A stretch of 64,000 bases of DNA from Brucella anthropi ATCC 49188 (GCF_000017405.1 NC_009668.1:1390001-1454000), one strand, 5' to 3'. Numbered from the stretch's first letter, positions 16,977-26,346 are shown. Notes: generated from the sequence alone by a model not told the origin. Numbers and translations: made by a program.

Positions 16977-18128
16977 ATGAACAAGCCAGTTGTTCTCTTT
17001 CAGCAGCCAGCTCCGGTCAAGGACAAGCCGGAGCCCCTCAAAGCAGCAGGAAAGCCCCGCCGCCGGGCCTATCTCAGTCTTGCCCGCGCATCTGTGATTG
17101 TCGCTGGGATCGGTCTTGCCATCGTCATTCCGCTTGGCTGGGGAAGCTGGGTGGCAGGCATGACCAACCAGACGACCGACAATGCCTATCTGCGTGCCGA
17201 CACAACACCGGTCAGTGCTGAGGTTGGCGGGCGTATCGTGCATTTACTGGTGGAGGATTACCAGCACGTCAAAACTGGACAACTGCTGATGCAGATCGAC
17301 CCGACCCAGTATCAGGCACAGGTGGATCAGGCCGGAGCTAGCGTAGCCGCCGCACAGGCCGCAATCCGTAATGCGCAGAGCAACATCACCTTGCAGCAGC
17401 GTGTGATCGAACAAGCAGAAGCCGGACTGGCGGCGCTCAACGCCGACCGCGAGCGCGTCGTCAGTGAAGGTCACCGACAGACATCTCTGACGAAAGACGG
17501 CTGGTCGACAGCGCAAAAGCTGGAAGCCGCGATTGCCGACGTCAAACGCATCGAAGCGCAGATTGCTGAAAAACAGGCCGAAATAGCAGCCGAGCGTCAG
17601 AAGCTGGACGTTCTTGCCACCCAATCCGACCAAGCCCAGGCTGAACTGTCCAATCAGCAGGCTGCATTGCGGCTCGCGCAGATCGACCTGGATCGTACCC
17701 ATATCACAGCACCGATGGATGGTGTTGTGGGTGTCAGCGGCGCGCGCGAAGGACAATATGTACGGGCCGGGTCGCAACTCGTTTCAGTCGTGCCTGTCTC
17801 GAAGCTCTATATCGTCGCCAATTTCAAGGAAACGCAGCTGGCCAAGTTCAGGCCGGGTCAGGTTGTCAGCGTGACGGTCGATACATTCCCGGGCAAGGAA
17901 CTGCGCGGTTATGTGGAGCGGTTGTCACCGGCAACCGGATCGGAATTCAGCCTGCTGCCACCGGACAACGCGACCGGCAATTTCACCAAAGTGGCCCAGC
18001 GCGTTGGCGTGCGCATCGCGCTTGAACAGAATGGTGAACTCGACGAACTGCTTCGCCCGGGCATGTCGGTCGTGGCAACCGTGCATACAGACCAGAGCAT
18101 TGAGACGACAGCCAGTCTCATCAAATAG
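16977..18128 (+). CDS. HlyD/EmrA-type periplasmic adaptor of an efflux pump
   Basis: A 383-residue membrane-fusion protein: one membrane anchor at about residues 37-58 (SVIVAGIGLAIVIPLGWGSW), biotinyl-lipoyl-like half motifs, a long alpha-helical hairpin rich in Gln/Ala/Glu (about 110-230), and a beta-barrel domain ending near 380. DNAYLRAD and ITAPMDGVVG are EmrA-type signatures. The ATG at 16977 (MNKPVV) is preferred to an in-frame ATG at 16887. The DHA2 transporter follows after 62 bases. The pair should pump hydrophobic or aromatic compounds outward, with an outer membrane partner encoded elsewhere. Confidence 0.85.
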   Translation: MNKPVVLFQQPAPVKDKPEPLKAAGKPRRRAYLSLARASVIVAGIGLAIVIPLGWGSWVAGMTNQTTDNAYLRADTTPVSAEVGGRIVHLLVEDYQHVKTGQLLMQIDPTQYQAQVDQAGASVAAAQAAIRNAQSNITLQQRVIEQAEAGLAALNADRERVVSEGHRQTSLTKDGWSTAQKLEAAIADVKRIEAQIAEKQAEIAAERQKLDVLATQSDQAQAELSNQQAALRLAQIDLDRTHITAPMDGVVGVSGAREGQYVRAGSQLVSVVPVSKLYIVANFKETQLAKFRPGQVVSVTVDTFPGKELRGYVERLSPATGSEFSLLPPDNATGNFTKVAQRVGVRIALEQNGELDELLRPGMSVVATVHTDQSIETTASLIK

Positions 18129-18190
18129 CTAATTGGGCCGCTTGCCGCGAAACTTCGTTTGAGACGGCAGGCGGCAGGAGCCGAAAAGCC

Positions 18191-19774
18191 ATGTCCACCG
18201 CTACGACCGTTCGGGGTTCTGCCCAATCGCGCCCCACAAGCCTACCCAACATGCGGGCTTTGATCGGCGTCGCCGCCGTCCTGCTTGGCACGACGACATC
18301 CCTGTTGAACTCGCGCCTCACCGATATCGGGCTTGCCGATATTCGTGGCGCACTTGGTGTTGGCATGGATGAGGCGAGCTGGCTGACGACGGCTTATGTC
18401 GTTGCCGAAGTGGCCGCCATACCATCCGCCGTCTGGCTGCGCTCGATCCTCTCGCCCGCTCGCGGGGTCATGATCGGAGCACTCATCTTCACGATTGCAT
18501 CGATGCTGGCGCCGTTCAGCCCCAATCTCCAGACGCTTATCAGCATTCAGGCGATACGCGGCCTGAGTGCAGGTATCCTGATGCCGATGGCTTATGCCGT
18601 GATCATGCGGCATTTGCCACAGCATCTGCGGCTTTACGGCTTGTCGCTCTATGCGCTGGCTTCGTCACTTACACCAAACCTTGCTGTCAGCATCGAGGGA
18701 TGGGTGATCACTCACTTGTCTTGGCAATATCTGTTCTGGATCAACATTATACCCGGCAGTCTTACACTGCTGGCGGGAGCCTACGGGCTTGCCAACGATC
18801 CTATCAAATTCCTGCGCTTCCGCAGACATGACGGTTTCGGTCTGCTGGCACTGTCTTTCGGGCTGGCTGCATTGGTTACGGCACTCGATCAGGGCAACCG
18901 CCTCGACTGGCTCGGATCGGGATTGATCGTGGGTCTGCTGGCGTCGGCCTTGTTCTTTCTGAGCATTTATCTCATCCATGCATTGTGGCATCCAGATCCG
19001 GTGGTCAGTCCGCGTCTGCTTGCCAGACGGAATATTGGCTTCAGTCTGTTCCTGATGTTCGCCATGCGCATCGGGTTGATGACCTCTGCTTATCTGCTGC
19101 CGCAATACCTGATCCGTATTCAGGGCTATCGCGCGCTGGAAAGCGGCACGATGTTCTGGGTCTCTGTTCTGCCGCAGATCGTTCTGACGCCATTCGTCGC
19201 CTGGCTGACCTACAGGATGGATCCGCGCAGTCTGGCAGCATTCGGGCTGATGCTGTTCGGCGCAGGTGTTCTTATGCTGTCCGGTCTCACGCATCTGTGG
19301 ACCTCGGATCAGATATTGCCTTCGTTGTTCGTGCAGTCCATCGCCGCACCATTCACCGCCATACCTCTGATGGTTCTGATAACGGAAGACATCAGCGTCA
19401 GGGAAATACCGTGGATTGCGTCCCTTGTTCATATCGTTCGCACGGTTGGCACAGCCATCGGTCTTGCTGCGGTCAGCACATTTACACGCGTGCAGGAGCA
19501 GTTGCACTCCAATCTGCTTGGCCTGCATCTGGAACGGGGCGCTGCGGATGTGCAGGGCCACATCGACCGAACCGCAGCCATGCTGGAAGCTCACAACAGC
19601 GATCCGACGAGAGTGACTGCCCAAGCCACGGCCATGCTCGCCAGAACCGTTCAACGGGAGGCTTTCGTGCTGGCCTACAGCGACATGTTCGTCATGATCG
19701 GTCTTGCCATTGCTCTTGCAGCGCTCGCAACACTCTTCATGCGCCAGCCAAAGCTGCCAGGAAAATTCCTGTGA
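18191..19774 (+). CDS. MFS drug transporter, DHA2/EmrB family
   Basis: A 527-residue protein with about fourteen membrane helices, the DHA2 layout of EmrB-type proton antiporters. The N-terminal domain shows DEASWLTTAYVVAEVAA, the usual DHA2 helix 1-2 region, and SIQAIRGLSAGILMPMAY in place of the typical FRxxQGxxGG motif. It forms an operon with the adaptor upstream and probably responds to the divergent LysR at 15531-16505. The substrate cannot be read from sequence; aromatic acids or toxic phenolics would fit the neighbourhood. Confidence 0.86.
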   Translation: MSTATTVRGSAQSRPTSLPNMRALIGVAAVLLGTTTSLLNSRLTDIGLADIRGALGVGMDEASWLTTAYVVAEVAAIPSAVWLRSILSPARGVMIGALIFTIASMLAPFSPNLQTLISIQAIRGLSAGILMPMAYAVIMRHLPQHLRLYGLSLYALASSLTPNLAVSIEGWVITHLSWQYLFWINIIPGSLTLLAGAYGLANDPIKFLRFRRHDGFGLLALSFGLAALVTALDQGNRLDWLGSGLIVGLLASALFFLSIYLIHALWHPDPVVSPRLLARRNIGFSLFLMFAMRIGLMTSAYLLPQYLIRIQGYRALESGTMFWVSVLPQIVLTPFVAWLTYRMDPRSLAAFGLMLFGAGVLMLSGLTHLWTSDQILPSLFVQSIAAPFTAIPLMVLITEDISVREIPWIASLVHIVRTVGTAIGLAAVSTFTRVQEQLHSNLLGLHLERGAADVQGHIDRTAAMLEAHNSDPTRVTAQATAMLARTVQREAFVLAYSDMFVMIGLAIALAALATLFMRQPKLPGKFL

Positions 19775-19941
19775 TACCGGCTGTATCTGCTGCAGTTCCC
19801 GCTTCAACGCAAGCAACCGTCCTATTTATAGGACATTGAGTACCGAAATCCGAACTACACAGCGTTGCGCCCGACAGCTACTTACAAAGGCATCGAAGCG
19901 ATCACTGTATTCACGCTTCACGGCTAAATCTCGACAAGGAA

Positions 19942-20514
19942 ATGGACATGAGAAAGTTCGTACTGCCCCTCTTAGCCTCGTTGCTGTCAGTCTCGGCTGC
20001 CCAGGCTGCGGATTACAAACTGGACCCAACACATACAAAAGCTGTTTTCTATATTGATCACTTCAATACATCGACAAACAGCGGCGGTTTCTATGAAATC
20101 AACGGCGATATCTCGTTCGATCCTGAAACCATGGATGGGAAGATGGATATTTCAATTCCCGTCAAGACGCTGAATACAGGCATGGCCGCATTTGATAAGC
20201 ACGTGACAGGTGCTGACATGCTGGACGCGGAAAAGTTCCCGACCATTGAGTTCAAGTCGACCAAGTGGAATTTTGACGAAGACAAGCTGGTATCAGTGGA
20301 TGGCGATCTGACCATGAAGGGAAAGACACTGCCAATCCAGCTCACGGCCACCAAGTTCGGTTGTTACCAGAGCCCGATCTTCAAGGCAGAAGTCTGTGGT
20401 GGCGATTTTGAAGCAACTATCGATCGCACCCAGTGGGGCGTGGACTTCCTTGTAAAAGAAGGCATGGCCAAGATGGTCAAGCTTGAAATTCAGGCTGAGG
20501 CTATCAAGCAGTAA
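19942..20514 (+). CDS. YceI-family periplasmic lipid-binding protein
   Basis: A 190-residue protein with a signal peptide (MRKFVLPLLASLLSVSAAQA) followed by the YceI domain, a lipocalin-like barrel that binds isoprenoid lipids. Family marks include YKLDPTHTKAVFYIDHF at the mature N-terminus, the MLDAEKFPTIEFKST segment and the DFLVKEGMAKMVKLEIQAEA end. There are two candidate starts, ATG 19942 and ATG 19948. It is separated from the efflux operon by 167 bases and appears to be transcribed alone. Its role may be related to membrane stress; no partner gene is evident. Confidence 0.88.
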   Translation: MDMRKFVLPLLASLLSVSAAQAADYKLDPTHTKAVFYIDHFNTSTNSGGFYEINGDISFDPETMDGKMDISIPVKTLNTGMAAFDKHVTGADMLDAEKFPTIEFKSTKWNFDEDKLVSVDGDLTMKGKTLPIQLTATKFGCYQSPIFKAEVCGGDFEATIDRTQWGVDFLVKEGMAKMVKLEIQAEAIKQ

Positions 20515-20642
20515 ATCAACTGCCCTGACCACGCATATAGTTCTTCGTCCCCATATGGCAGCCAGCGAGCCAAACGGCTCGCGTGGCCATGGGGACAATT
20601 TAGTGTCGATCAACCCGCCGCTTTAAACGTCGCGTCGGCGTT

Positions 20643-21362
20643 TCAGCTGAGGAACAATTTGACGAGCAGCGGCACAACGAGTGACGTTGCAATAGCGTTC
20701 AGCGCCATGGCAATCCCGGCGAAGAGCCCAGCCGTCTCATCGACATCGAAAGCACGTGCAGTTCCGATACCGTGCGACGTCAGCCCAACAGCAAATCCAC
20801 GTGCGGCGTAGTCCCTTATCCGCATGGCATTCATGAAAGGGGTGACGACAAGTGCGCCGATGATACCGGTAAGTACGACCAATACCGCGGTTAGCGACGG
20901 TGTGCCGCCAAGTGTGGAAGAGATCGCCATGGCAACCCCGGCAGTTGCGGATTTTGGCAGAAAAGAAATCAGCACTTCATTGGAGAGATTGGCCCATTTG
21001 CCCATCACCACAATGGAAAGAACCGCAAAGAAGGAGCCGACGACCAGCGCTGCTCCCATTGGGATCAGCGCTTGCCGCACCTGATGCCATTGGCGGAATA
21101 GAGGCACGGCGATGGCTACTGTGGCTGGACCGAGCAGGAAGTGGATAAACTGGGCTCCTTCAAAGAATCGTCCATAGGGAACATCAAAAATCACAAGCAG
21201 ACTGGAAAGCAGCACGATGGAAATCAGTACAGGATTGGCCAATGGATGGCGCTTCAGTCGAACGGAAATATGCGTCGCCACGATCCATGCGCATAATGTG
21301 AGAGTGAGCCACAGCAAAGGTGATGCTGAAAGGTAAACCCATAGTTCCAGTGGATGTTTCAT
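20643..21362 (-). CDS. LrgB/CidB-family membrane protein
   Basis: A 239-residue integral membrane protein with many hydrophobic helices and the LrgB family stretch SFLPKSATAGVAMAISSTLGG, followed by SHGIGTARAFDVDE, both strongly diagnostic. LrgA/LrgB pairs were described as holin/antiholin-like proteins in Staphylococcus and as pyruvate/glycolate transporters in other bacteria and plastids; the second view suits a metabolically versatile proteobacterium. The ATG at 21362 lies 4 bases past the LrgA stop, so the two are one operon. Confidence 0.88.
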   Translation of the reverse strand: MKHPLELWVYLSASPLLWLTLTLCAWIVATHISVRLKRHPLANPVLISIVLLSSLLVIFDVPYGRFFEGAQFIHFLLGPATVAIAVPLFRQWHQVRQALIPMGAALVVGSFFAVLSIVVMGKWANLSNEVLISFLPKSATAGVAMAISSTLGGTPSLTAVLVVLTGIIGALVVTPFMNAMRIRDYAARGFAVGLTSHGIGTARAFDVDETAGLFAGIAMALNAIATSLVVPLLVKLFLS

Positions 21363-21366
21363 GACG

Positions 21367-21726
21367 CTACCTCCGCCCCATGAAGCGTTGCACAAGAATG
21401 AAGGTCCAGACCGTCACCGCCAATGTGAGAATTGCCGAGATCACCACAATAGCCAGAATTGCCGTGGCTTGCCCCTGAATCTGGCTCCACATAGCCACCA
21501 CTCCGACCCCCGCCGGGACAAAAAGCAGGCCGAGATTACCGAGAAAACCATCGGCCGCCGTTTCTGCTTCGGCAAAGATACCCCAGTCGAATATCTTGCA
21601 CAGTTGCATGGCAACGAACAGAAGCACGAGCCCCACAACGGGGCCCGGTATAGGAAGCCCGCTCGTGAAGATAAAGCTTTCGCCAAGCAGCTGAAACAAC
21701 AATAGCAGCGCTATACCCTTGATCAT
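21367..21726 (-). CDS. LrgA/CidA-family membrane protein
   Basis: A 119-residue protein with four hydrophobic segments, the size and layout of the CidA/LrgA family (GLPIPGPVVGLVLLFVAM is the conserved second helix, NLGLLFVPAGVGVV the third). It is the first gene of the lrgA-lrgB pair. The intergenic stretch to its right (21727-21959) contains no gene and should carry its promoter. Confidence 0.88.
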   Translation of the reverse strand: MIKGIALLLLFQLLGESFIFTSGLPIPGPVVGLVLLFVAMQLCKIFDWGIFAEAETAADGFLGNLGLLFVPAGVGVVAMWSQIQGQATAILAIVVISAILTLAVTVWTFILVQRFMGRR

Positions 21727-21959
21727 GAAGGCTTCATCTCCGGTTCAAATCTCAAGAGCCAAGGTAACCGACCGGCCATCCTACCGTCTATACGGTCGGC
21801 AGTGATAGTGTTTCTGATTTGCAAGAACATATGCTCGCCGAGCCGGCCCCGGAGCTTTGCTCCCGGCACAGGCACGTCCAAGGTCGGCGGCGTGCAGCAC
21901 CACAGTCCAACCGGAAATTCAATATACGGGGTGCCGCCCGAGGCGTTTCTACCGAAGGA

Positions 21960-22919
21960 TCATTGCGCGCGGCGCACGGTTTCCGATGGGAGATAGCCGA
22001 AGCGCTGTCGGTAATCCGCTGAAAACAAGCCCATATGATTGAAAGCCCAGGCCATGGCGATACGCGTGATATCCCCCGGCCCGGCGTGGCCGCGGACAAG
22101 CTCTGCATGCACCTTGTCCAGCCGCATGTTCTTGAACACGCCGAGCGGCGTGTTGCCCCGGACACTGCGAAATGTGCGGTGCAAGGTACGTGCACTGGTG
22201 CCCGTTGCATCGACAAGCTCCTGCAAGGTCAGCTGCTTGTCGAGATTGTCGAGCATGAATTTTTCAGCACGCTGGACATAGCTTGGAACCGCACTCGTCA
22301 GCGGCCTTGCGCGCGGCTGCGTGTCGAGCGCCGCCGCAAGCGATGCCATCAGGCTGTCTTCGAGCCGCTCCGACAGACCGCCATGGAAGAATGCTTCCTT
22401 ATCCTTCTCGATCTCGTTTATGACGAAATGCGCCAGCTGATAGAAGGCATGACCCACTAGAGTATCGAAGGATACGACGCGCTTGTTATGGGTAAACTGT
22501 TCGATGAATTCCTTGCCCCCCAGAATATCGATCTGGGTATCGTTCAGGCTGAAGATCAGCATGCGCGTGGAAGGGTGAAATTCGAGATCAATCGCCGAAT
22601 GCGCGTCGACCAGCTGGGCATTCATGCCGGACTGATACAACAACTCGTCACCGCGCCGGTCGCGCGAGACGAAGATGCCCTGCAACGGAACCTGCAACAA
22701 AGTCATGTCGTTATGCGCTTCAACTTCGATGCGGGCATGGCCGCCAATGCGGATCGCAGTCAGGCCGAAGGGACGCATGCGCCCATGTGAAACTTCCGTC
22801 CGGTAGGTCCGGCTGGATTTCTTCGAGATGCGGCAAGGCCTGAGGAGACCCGACATGGTGTCCTGGAACGAATCGATGGACGGCGAAAGCCTGTGCATAT
22901 AGCTCGTAGTCGGCATCAC
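21960..22919 (-). CDS. AraC-family transcriptional regulator
   Basis: A 319-residue regulator. The N-terminal about 200 residues look like the AraC-binding-like domain seen in OruR/FeaR/XylS-type regulators; the C-terminal double helix-turn-helix lies at about residues 215-318 (FMLDNLDKQLTLQELVDATGTSARTL..., ending FGYLPSETVRRAQ). It is divergent from the FAD monooxygenase at 23131, which heads a catabolic and uptake operon, with a 211-base control region between. It is the natural activator candidate for that operon, with an aromatic or indolic effector inferred from context. Confidence 0.87.
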   Translation of the reverse strand: MMPTTSYMHRLSPSIDSFQDTMSGLLRPCRISKKSSRTYRTEVSHGRMRPFGLTAIRIGGHARIEVEAHNDMTLLQVPLQGIFVSRDRRGDELLYQSGMNAQLVDAHSAIDLEFHPSTRMLIFSLNDTQIDILGGKEFIEQFTHNKRVVSFDTLVGHAFYQLAHFVINEIEKDKEAFFHGGLSERLEDSLMASLAAALDTQPRARPLTSAVPSYVQRAEKFMLDNLDKQLTLQELVDATGTSARTLHRTFRSVRGNTPLGVFKNMRLDKVHAELVRGHAGPGDITRIAMAWAFNHMGLFSADYRQRFGYLPSETVRRAQ

Positions 22920-22952
22920 GATATTCCCCGTATCTCATTTAGAGAGCATTTT

Positions 22953-22968
22953 ATTTTAAGATTAAAGT
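22953..22968. promoter_or_regulatory. Candidate operator in the AraC/monooxygenase control region
   Basis: ATTTTAAGATTAAAGT is an inverted repeat with one mismatch in the arms. The same element occurs as a perfect palindrome (ATTTTAAACTTAAAAT) at 43143-43158 in front of the 2-aminobenzoyl-CoA operon. A shared regulator binding both would couple the two operons; this is inference from two AT-rich sites. Confidence 0.3.
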
Positions 22969-23130
22969 ATCACGCTGGAGCGAGAGCGCAAGCGCCACGA
23001 AAATTTTGCACGAAAGCGCGTTTCTGGCGGTTTCCTGTTAGGAATGGCGTTTTGGTGATAGACAGCATTGTTCCCGCTTTTATCGTTGGTCCCAGGCGCC
23101 AAAGAGCAGCCACGAAAAAGGGAACCGCGA

Positions 23131-24384
23131 ATGAAAGCGATTATCGTCGGAGGGGGCATCGGTGGCCTCACGATGGCATTGATGCTGCACGCACGAGGCA
23201 TTGACTGCCAGATTTTCGAAGCAGCACCGGAAGTCCGTGAACTGGGCGTTGGTATCAATGTCCTTCCGCACGCCATCCGCGAACTGGCTGAAATCGGCCT
23301 TCTGCCCGCGCTGGACGCCACCGGCATCCGCACCCGAGAGCTGATTTACGCTACACGGCAGGGCCAGGAAATATGGCGCGAGCCCCGCGGCGTCGATGCA
23401 GGCTATGATGTGCCCCAGTTCTCAATCCATCGCGGCTATTTGCAGAAACTGCTTTATAATGCCGTCATCGAACGGCTTGGACCGGATGCCGTCATCGCGA
23501 ACCAGCGCTGCGTGGGCTACACCCAGAACGAGGGTTCTGCCACGGTTCATTTTGCCGAAGGTTCAAAAATTACCTCGGCAACTGCCGACATCATTATCGG
23601 CGCGGACGGTATTCATTCCGTCATTCGACATCAGATGTTCCCGAACGAAGCCGGTCTCAAATGGAACGGCGTCATGATGTGGCGCGGCGCTGTTGAAAGC
23701 GATCCGTTCCTTGACGGTCGCACCATGATCGTGGCTGGCGGCTTTACGTATAAGCTGGTGCTTTACCCGATAGCCAAGGGCACCACGCCCGGCAAGATTC
23801 TCAACAACTGGGTCGTCACCTATCGTCCCGGCGCCGACGGATCGCCTGCGCCGAAGCGCGAGGACTGGAGCCGTCGCGGCACGCATGAAGAGCTGATGCC
23901 CCATGTCGAAAAATTCGGCATCAATGTCGTGGACCTTGCCGCTTTGGTGCGCGCAACCGATACATTCTTCGAATATCCGATGTGCGACCGCGACCCCGCC
24001 CGCTGGTGGACGGATGGCCGCGTGGCGCTGATCGGCGATGCCGCCCATCCGATGTATCCGGTGGGGTCGAACGGCGCGAGCCAGGCGATCATCGACGCAC
24101 GCACGCTTGCCGACCACCTTGCCGCTGCGGAGCACGGTCGCGCGGCGCTGGCGGCCTATCAGGCAATCCGGCTGCCCGCGACGGCGGAAATCGTCCGGCT
24201 CAACCGGCTGGGCGGCCCGGAAGGCGTCATCGATGAGGTTGAACGCCGCGCTCCATCCGGTGTTGCCGATCTGGACGGCGTCATCAGCTTTGCCGAGCGC
24301 GAGGCAATCGTTCGCGGCTATGCCGCAAAGGCTGGCTTTTCAACACAGCAAGTCAATCGGGGAGTGTCTCGGGCCTCTGCCTGA
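23131..24384 (+). CDS. FAD-dependent aromatic monooxygenase (PhzS/salicylate hydroxylase-like)
   Basis: A 417-residue group A flavoprotein hydroxylase. It shows the Rossmann motif GGGIGG (7-12), the DG motif GADGIHS (157-163) and the FAD-ribityl GD motif GDAAHPMYPVGSNGASQA (302-319). The sequence pattern (GVGINVLPHAIRELAEIGL, MMWRGAVE, RTMIVAGG) follows PhzS, the phenazine monooxygenase, more than classical salicylate hydroxylase. It starts at the ATG at 23131. It heads an operon continuing through a cupin, an ABC importer, an aryl-CoA ligase and a formamidase-like hydrolase, so I expect a nitrogen-containing aromatic substrate. The exact reaction is unknown. Confidence 0.83.
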   Translation: MKAIIVGGGIGGLTMALMLHARGIDCQIFEAAPEVRELGVGINVLPHAIRELAEIGLLPALDATGIRTRELIYATRQGQEIWREPRGVDAGYDVPQFSIHRGYLQKLLYNAVIERLGPDAVIANQRCVGYTQNEGSATVHFAEGSKITSATADIIIGADGIHSVIRHQMFPNEAGLKWNGVMMWRGAVESDPFLDGRTMIVAGGFTYKLVLYPIAKGTTPGKILNNWVVTYRPGADGSPAPKREDWSRRGTHEELMPHVEKFGINVVDLAALVRATDTFFEYPMCDRDPARWWTDGRVALIGDAAHPMYPVGSNGASQAIIDARTLADHLAAAEHGRAALAAYQAIRLPATAEIVRLNRLGGPEGVIDEVERRAPSGVADLDGVISFAEREAIVRGYAAKAGFSTQQVNRGVSRASA

Positions 24385-24408
24385 AACCTGCGTCTGAATA
24401 TTTTTTAA

Positions 24409-24455
24409 CGCGCATCTTTTCCGAAAACCGTTTCACACTTTTCGGGGTGCGCTCT
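24409..24455. repeat. Small intergenic palindromic repeat, copy 1 (inverted)
   Basis: The element contains AAAACCGTTTCACACTTTT (24424-24442), the reverse complement of the core in copy 2 with one mismatch, and ends in ...GCGCTCT. Elements of this look, AGAGC...AAAAGTGTGAARCGGTTTT...GCG, are dispersed in intergenic regions of Brucellaceae and rhizobia. Together with copy 2 it brackets the cupin gene in inverted orientation. Confidence 0.65.
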
Positions 24456-24472
24456 AATGAAAGGGAATTAGA

Positions 24473-24919
24473 GTGACTGTTCTTCAAGCTGGCGTGACCA
24501 AATCCGGTTCCTCCGTGGACGGTGTTGTCTGGCATATTCTCGGTCAGACCTATGTGCCCAAGCATGTCTGCGAAAGCTCCATGTCCTGGCACGCAACCTT
24601 CCCTCCCGGCACTTTCGTTCCGCCACATATCCACACCACGCAGGAAGAATTCATCTACGTGCTGGAAGGACGCTTCGACCTGCTTCTCGACGGCAAGGAA
24701 GCCGTTGCCGAAGCTGGCGATCTCGTCTGCCTGCCACGCAACGTGTCGCACGGTATTTTCAACAAGACCGAGCAGCCAGTGAAGTGCGTTTTCTGGGTTT
24801 CGCCGACTGCAAAACTTTGGGATCTGTTCGTTCGCATCGACAATGTCGGTGATCCTGCTGAAATAGTTCGCATTGCACCGGCACACGAGGTTGAATTTTT
24901 GCCCGCTCCAGCAGAATAA
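24473..24919 (+). CDS. Cupin-domain protein
   Basis: A 148-residue single-domain cupin. Metal-ligand positions are present: H52, H54 and E58 in PHIHTTQEEFIYVLEG, and H93 in LPRNVSHGIF. It starts with GTG at 24473; the ATG/GTG choice is fixed by the conserved N-terminus. Small cupins next to flavin hydroxylases often act as dioxygenases, isomerases or accessory proteins, which cannot be decided here. It sits in the operon between the monooxygenase and the importer, but is bounded by two inverted copies of a repetitive element, so it may have been inserted as a unit. Confidence 0.8.
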   Translation: MTVLQAGVTKSGSSVDGVVWHILGQTYVPKHVCESSMSWHATFPPGTFVPPHIHTTQEEFIYVLEGRFDLLLDGKEAVAEAGDLVCLPRNVSHGIFNKTEQPVKCVFWVSPTAKLWDLFVRIDNVGDPAEIVRIAPAHEVEFLPAPAE

Positions 24920-24963
24920 TGCATCCGCCCGGCAGAAGTATGGGAGTACATCTGCCGGGTATC

Positions 24964-25010
24964 AGAGCATTTCCAGCAAAAGTGTGAAGCGGTTTTGCAC
25001 CGGATAATGC
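24964..25010. repeat. Small intergenic palindromic repeat, copy 2
   Basis: AGAGCATTTCC...AAAAGTGTGAAGCGGTTTT (core 24978-24996)...ATGCG matches copy 1 in reverse complement. Just before it, a separate stem CCCGGCAGA / TCTGCCGGG (24928-24936 with 24951-24959) follows the cupin stop. It has no T-run and could stabilise or partially terminate the upstream transcript. Confidence 0.65.
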
Positions 25011-25056
25011 GAAAGAAAAATAAGACAAAGCAGAACGCTGCAATCGAGGTGGAACA

Positions 25057-26226
25057 ATGAAAATTTCGACGAAAGCGGCCTTCGCGCTGCTCGCCGCAAC
25101 CATGTTGAACGGAACCGCGCAGGCCGAAGAAGGCAAGATCAAGATCGGTTTGATCTATACGCTGAGCGGGCCAGCGGCCTTGCTGGGCGAACAATCCCGC
25201 GACGGTTTTCTGCTTGCCATGGACAAGCTGGGCAACAAGCTCGGCGGCCTCGATGCTGAAATCATCATTCAGGACGATGAGCAGAAGCCGGATATCGGCG
25301 TCAACAAGGTCCAGCAGATGATCCAGCGCGACAAAGTGGATTTTGTCGTAGGCCCCATCTTCTCCAATGTCCTGAACGCTATCGTCAAACCAGCGACCGA
25401 TTCCGGCACGTTTCTGATCTCGACCAATGCAGGCACGTCCAATCTGGCCGGCAAGGATTGCAACCCCAATCTGTTCGTCACCTCCTATCAGAACGACCAG
25501 ATGCATGAAGTTTCCGGCAAATATGCCGAAAAGCAGAACTACCAGCGCGTCGTGCTGATCGCCCCGAATTATCAGGCTGGCAAGGACGCTCTGGCCGGTT
25601 TCAAGCATTCCTACAAGAACGAAGTCGCGCAGGAAATCTATGTGCCGCTTGGCCAGCTCGACTATTCGGCAGAACTCGCCCAGATCGCAGCCGAACAGCC
25701 TGACGCGGTCTATGCTTTCCTGCCCGGCGGCATGGGCGTAAATTTCGTCAAACAGTATCGTCAGGCCGGTCTTGAAGGCACCCCGTTCCTTTCGGCATTC
25801 ACCGTGGATGAGACCACCCTGCCCGCGCAGCAGGATGCGGCAGTTGGCTTCTTCGCCGGTTCGAACTGGGCGCCGGATCTTGATTCCGCACCAGCCAAGG
25901 AATTTGCCGCCGCCTATGAAGCCAAATTCAAGCGCATTCCGGCGACTTTTGCGGTGCAGGCTTATGACGCCGCCATGCTGATCGATGCGGCCGTCAAGCA
26001 GGTCAACGGCAATATTGCCGACAAGGATGCCTTGCGGGCCGCCATGAAAGACGCGAAATTCACCTCGCCGCGCGGTGAATTCAGCTTTGGCGACAACCAC
26101 TTTCCGATCCAGAATTTCTACCTGACCAAAGTCGTCAAGCGTGACGACGGCCAGTTCGCCACGTCCTACGTTGAAACGGTCTTCAACGATTACAAGGATA
26201 ATTACGCAGCTGAATGCAAGATGTAA
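25057..26226 (+). CDS. Branched-chain-type ABC transporter, periplasmic binding protein
   Basis: A 389-residue LivJ-like type I periplasmic binding protein with signal peptide (MKISTKAAFALLAATMLNGTAQA) and the family opening IKIGLIYTLSGPAALLGEQSRDGF. In aromatic catabolic clusters such proteins commonly bind benzoate derivatives or aryl carboxylates rather than leucine. It heads the importer genes that lie between a flavin hydroxylase and an aryl-CoA ligase, so an aromatic or indolic acid ligand is likely. A hairpin at 26288-26310 separates it from the permeases, which would allow more binding protein than permease to be made. Confidence 0.87.
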   Translation: MKISTKAAFALLAATMLNGTAQAEEGKIKIGLIYTLSGPAALLGEQSRDGFLLAMDKLGNKLGGLDAEIIIQDDEQKPDIGVNKVQQMIQRDKVDFVVGPIFSNVLNAIVKPATDSGTFLISTNAGTSNLAGKDCNPNLFVTSYQNDQMHEVSGKYAEKQNYQRVVLIAPNYQAGKDALAGFKHSYKNEVAQEIYVPLGQLDYSAELAQIAAEQPDAVYAFLPGGMGVNFVKQYRQAGLEGTPFLSAFTVDETTLPAQQDAAVGFFAGSNWAPDLDSAPAKEFAAAYEAKFKRIPATFAVQAYDAAMLIDAAVKQVNGNIADKDALRAAMKDAKFTSPRGEFSFGDNHFPIQNFYLTKVVKRDDGQFATSYVETVFNDYKDNYAAECKM

Positions 26227-26287
26227 CCCGGTGGAAGGCGGGTGCTCCGATGAGCCCAGTCCTCTCAATTTCCAAGTCTGAAACAGT

Positions 26288-26310
26288 TCACGCCAGTTTG
26301 TCTGGCGTGA
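26288..26310 (+). other. Intercistronic hairpin between binding protein and permease genes
   Basis: TCACGCCAG / CTGGCGTGA is a perfect 9-bp stem with loop TTTGT and no following T-run. It fits an mRNA-stabilising or attenuating element that favours the upstream binding-protein message, a common arrangement in ABC importer operons. Confidence 0.45.
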
Positions 26311-26346
26311 AACGGACTTCAGTACAACGAGTTCCGGACGTCCCCC

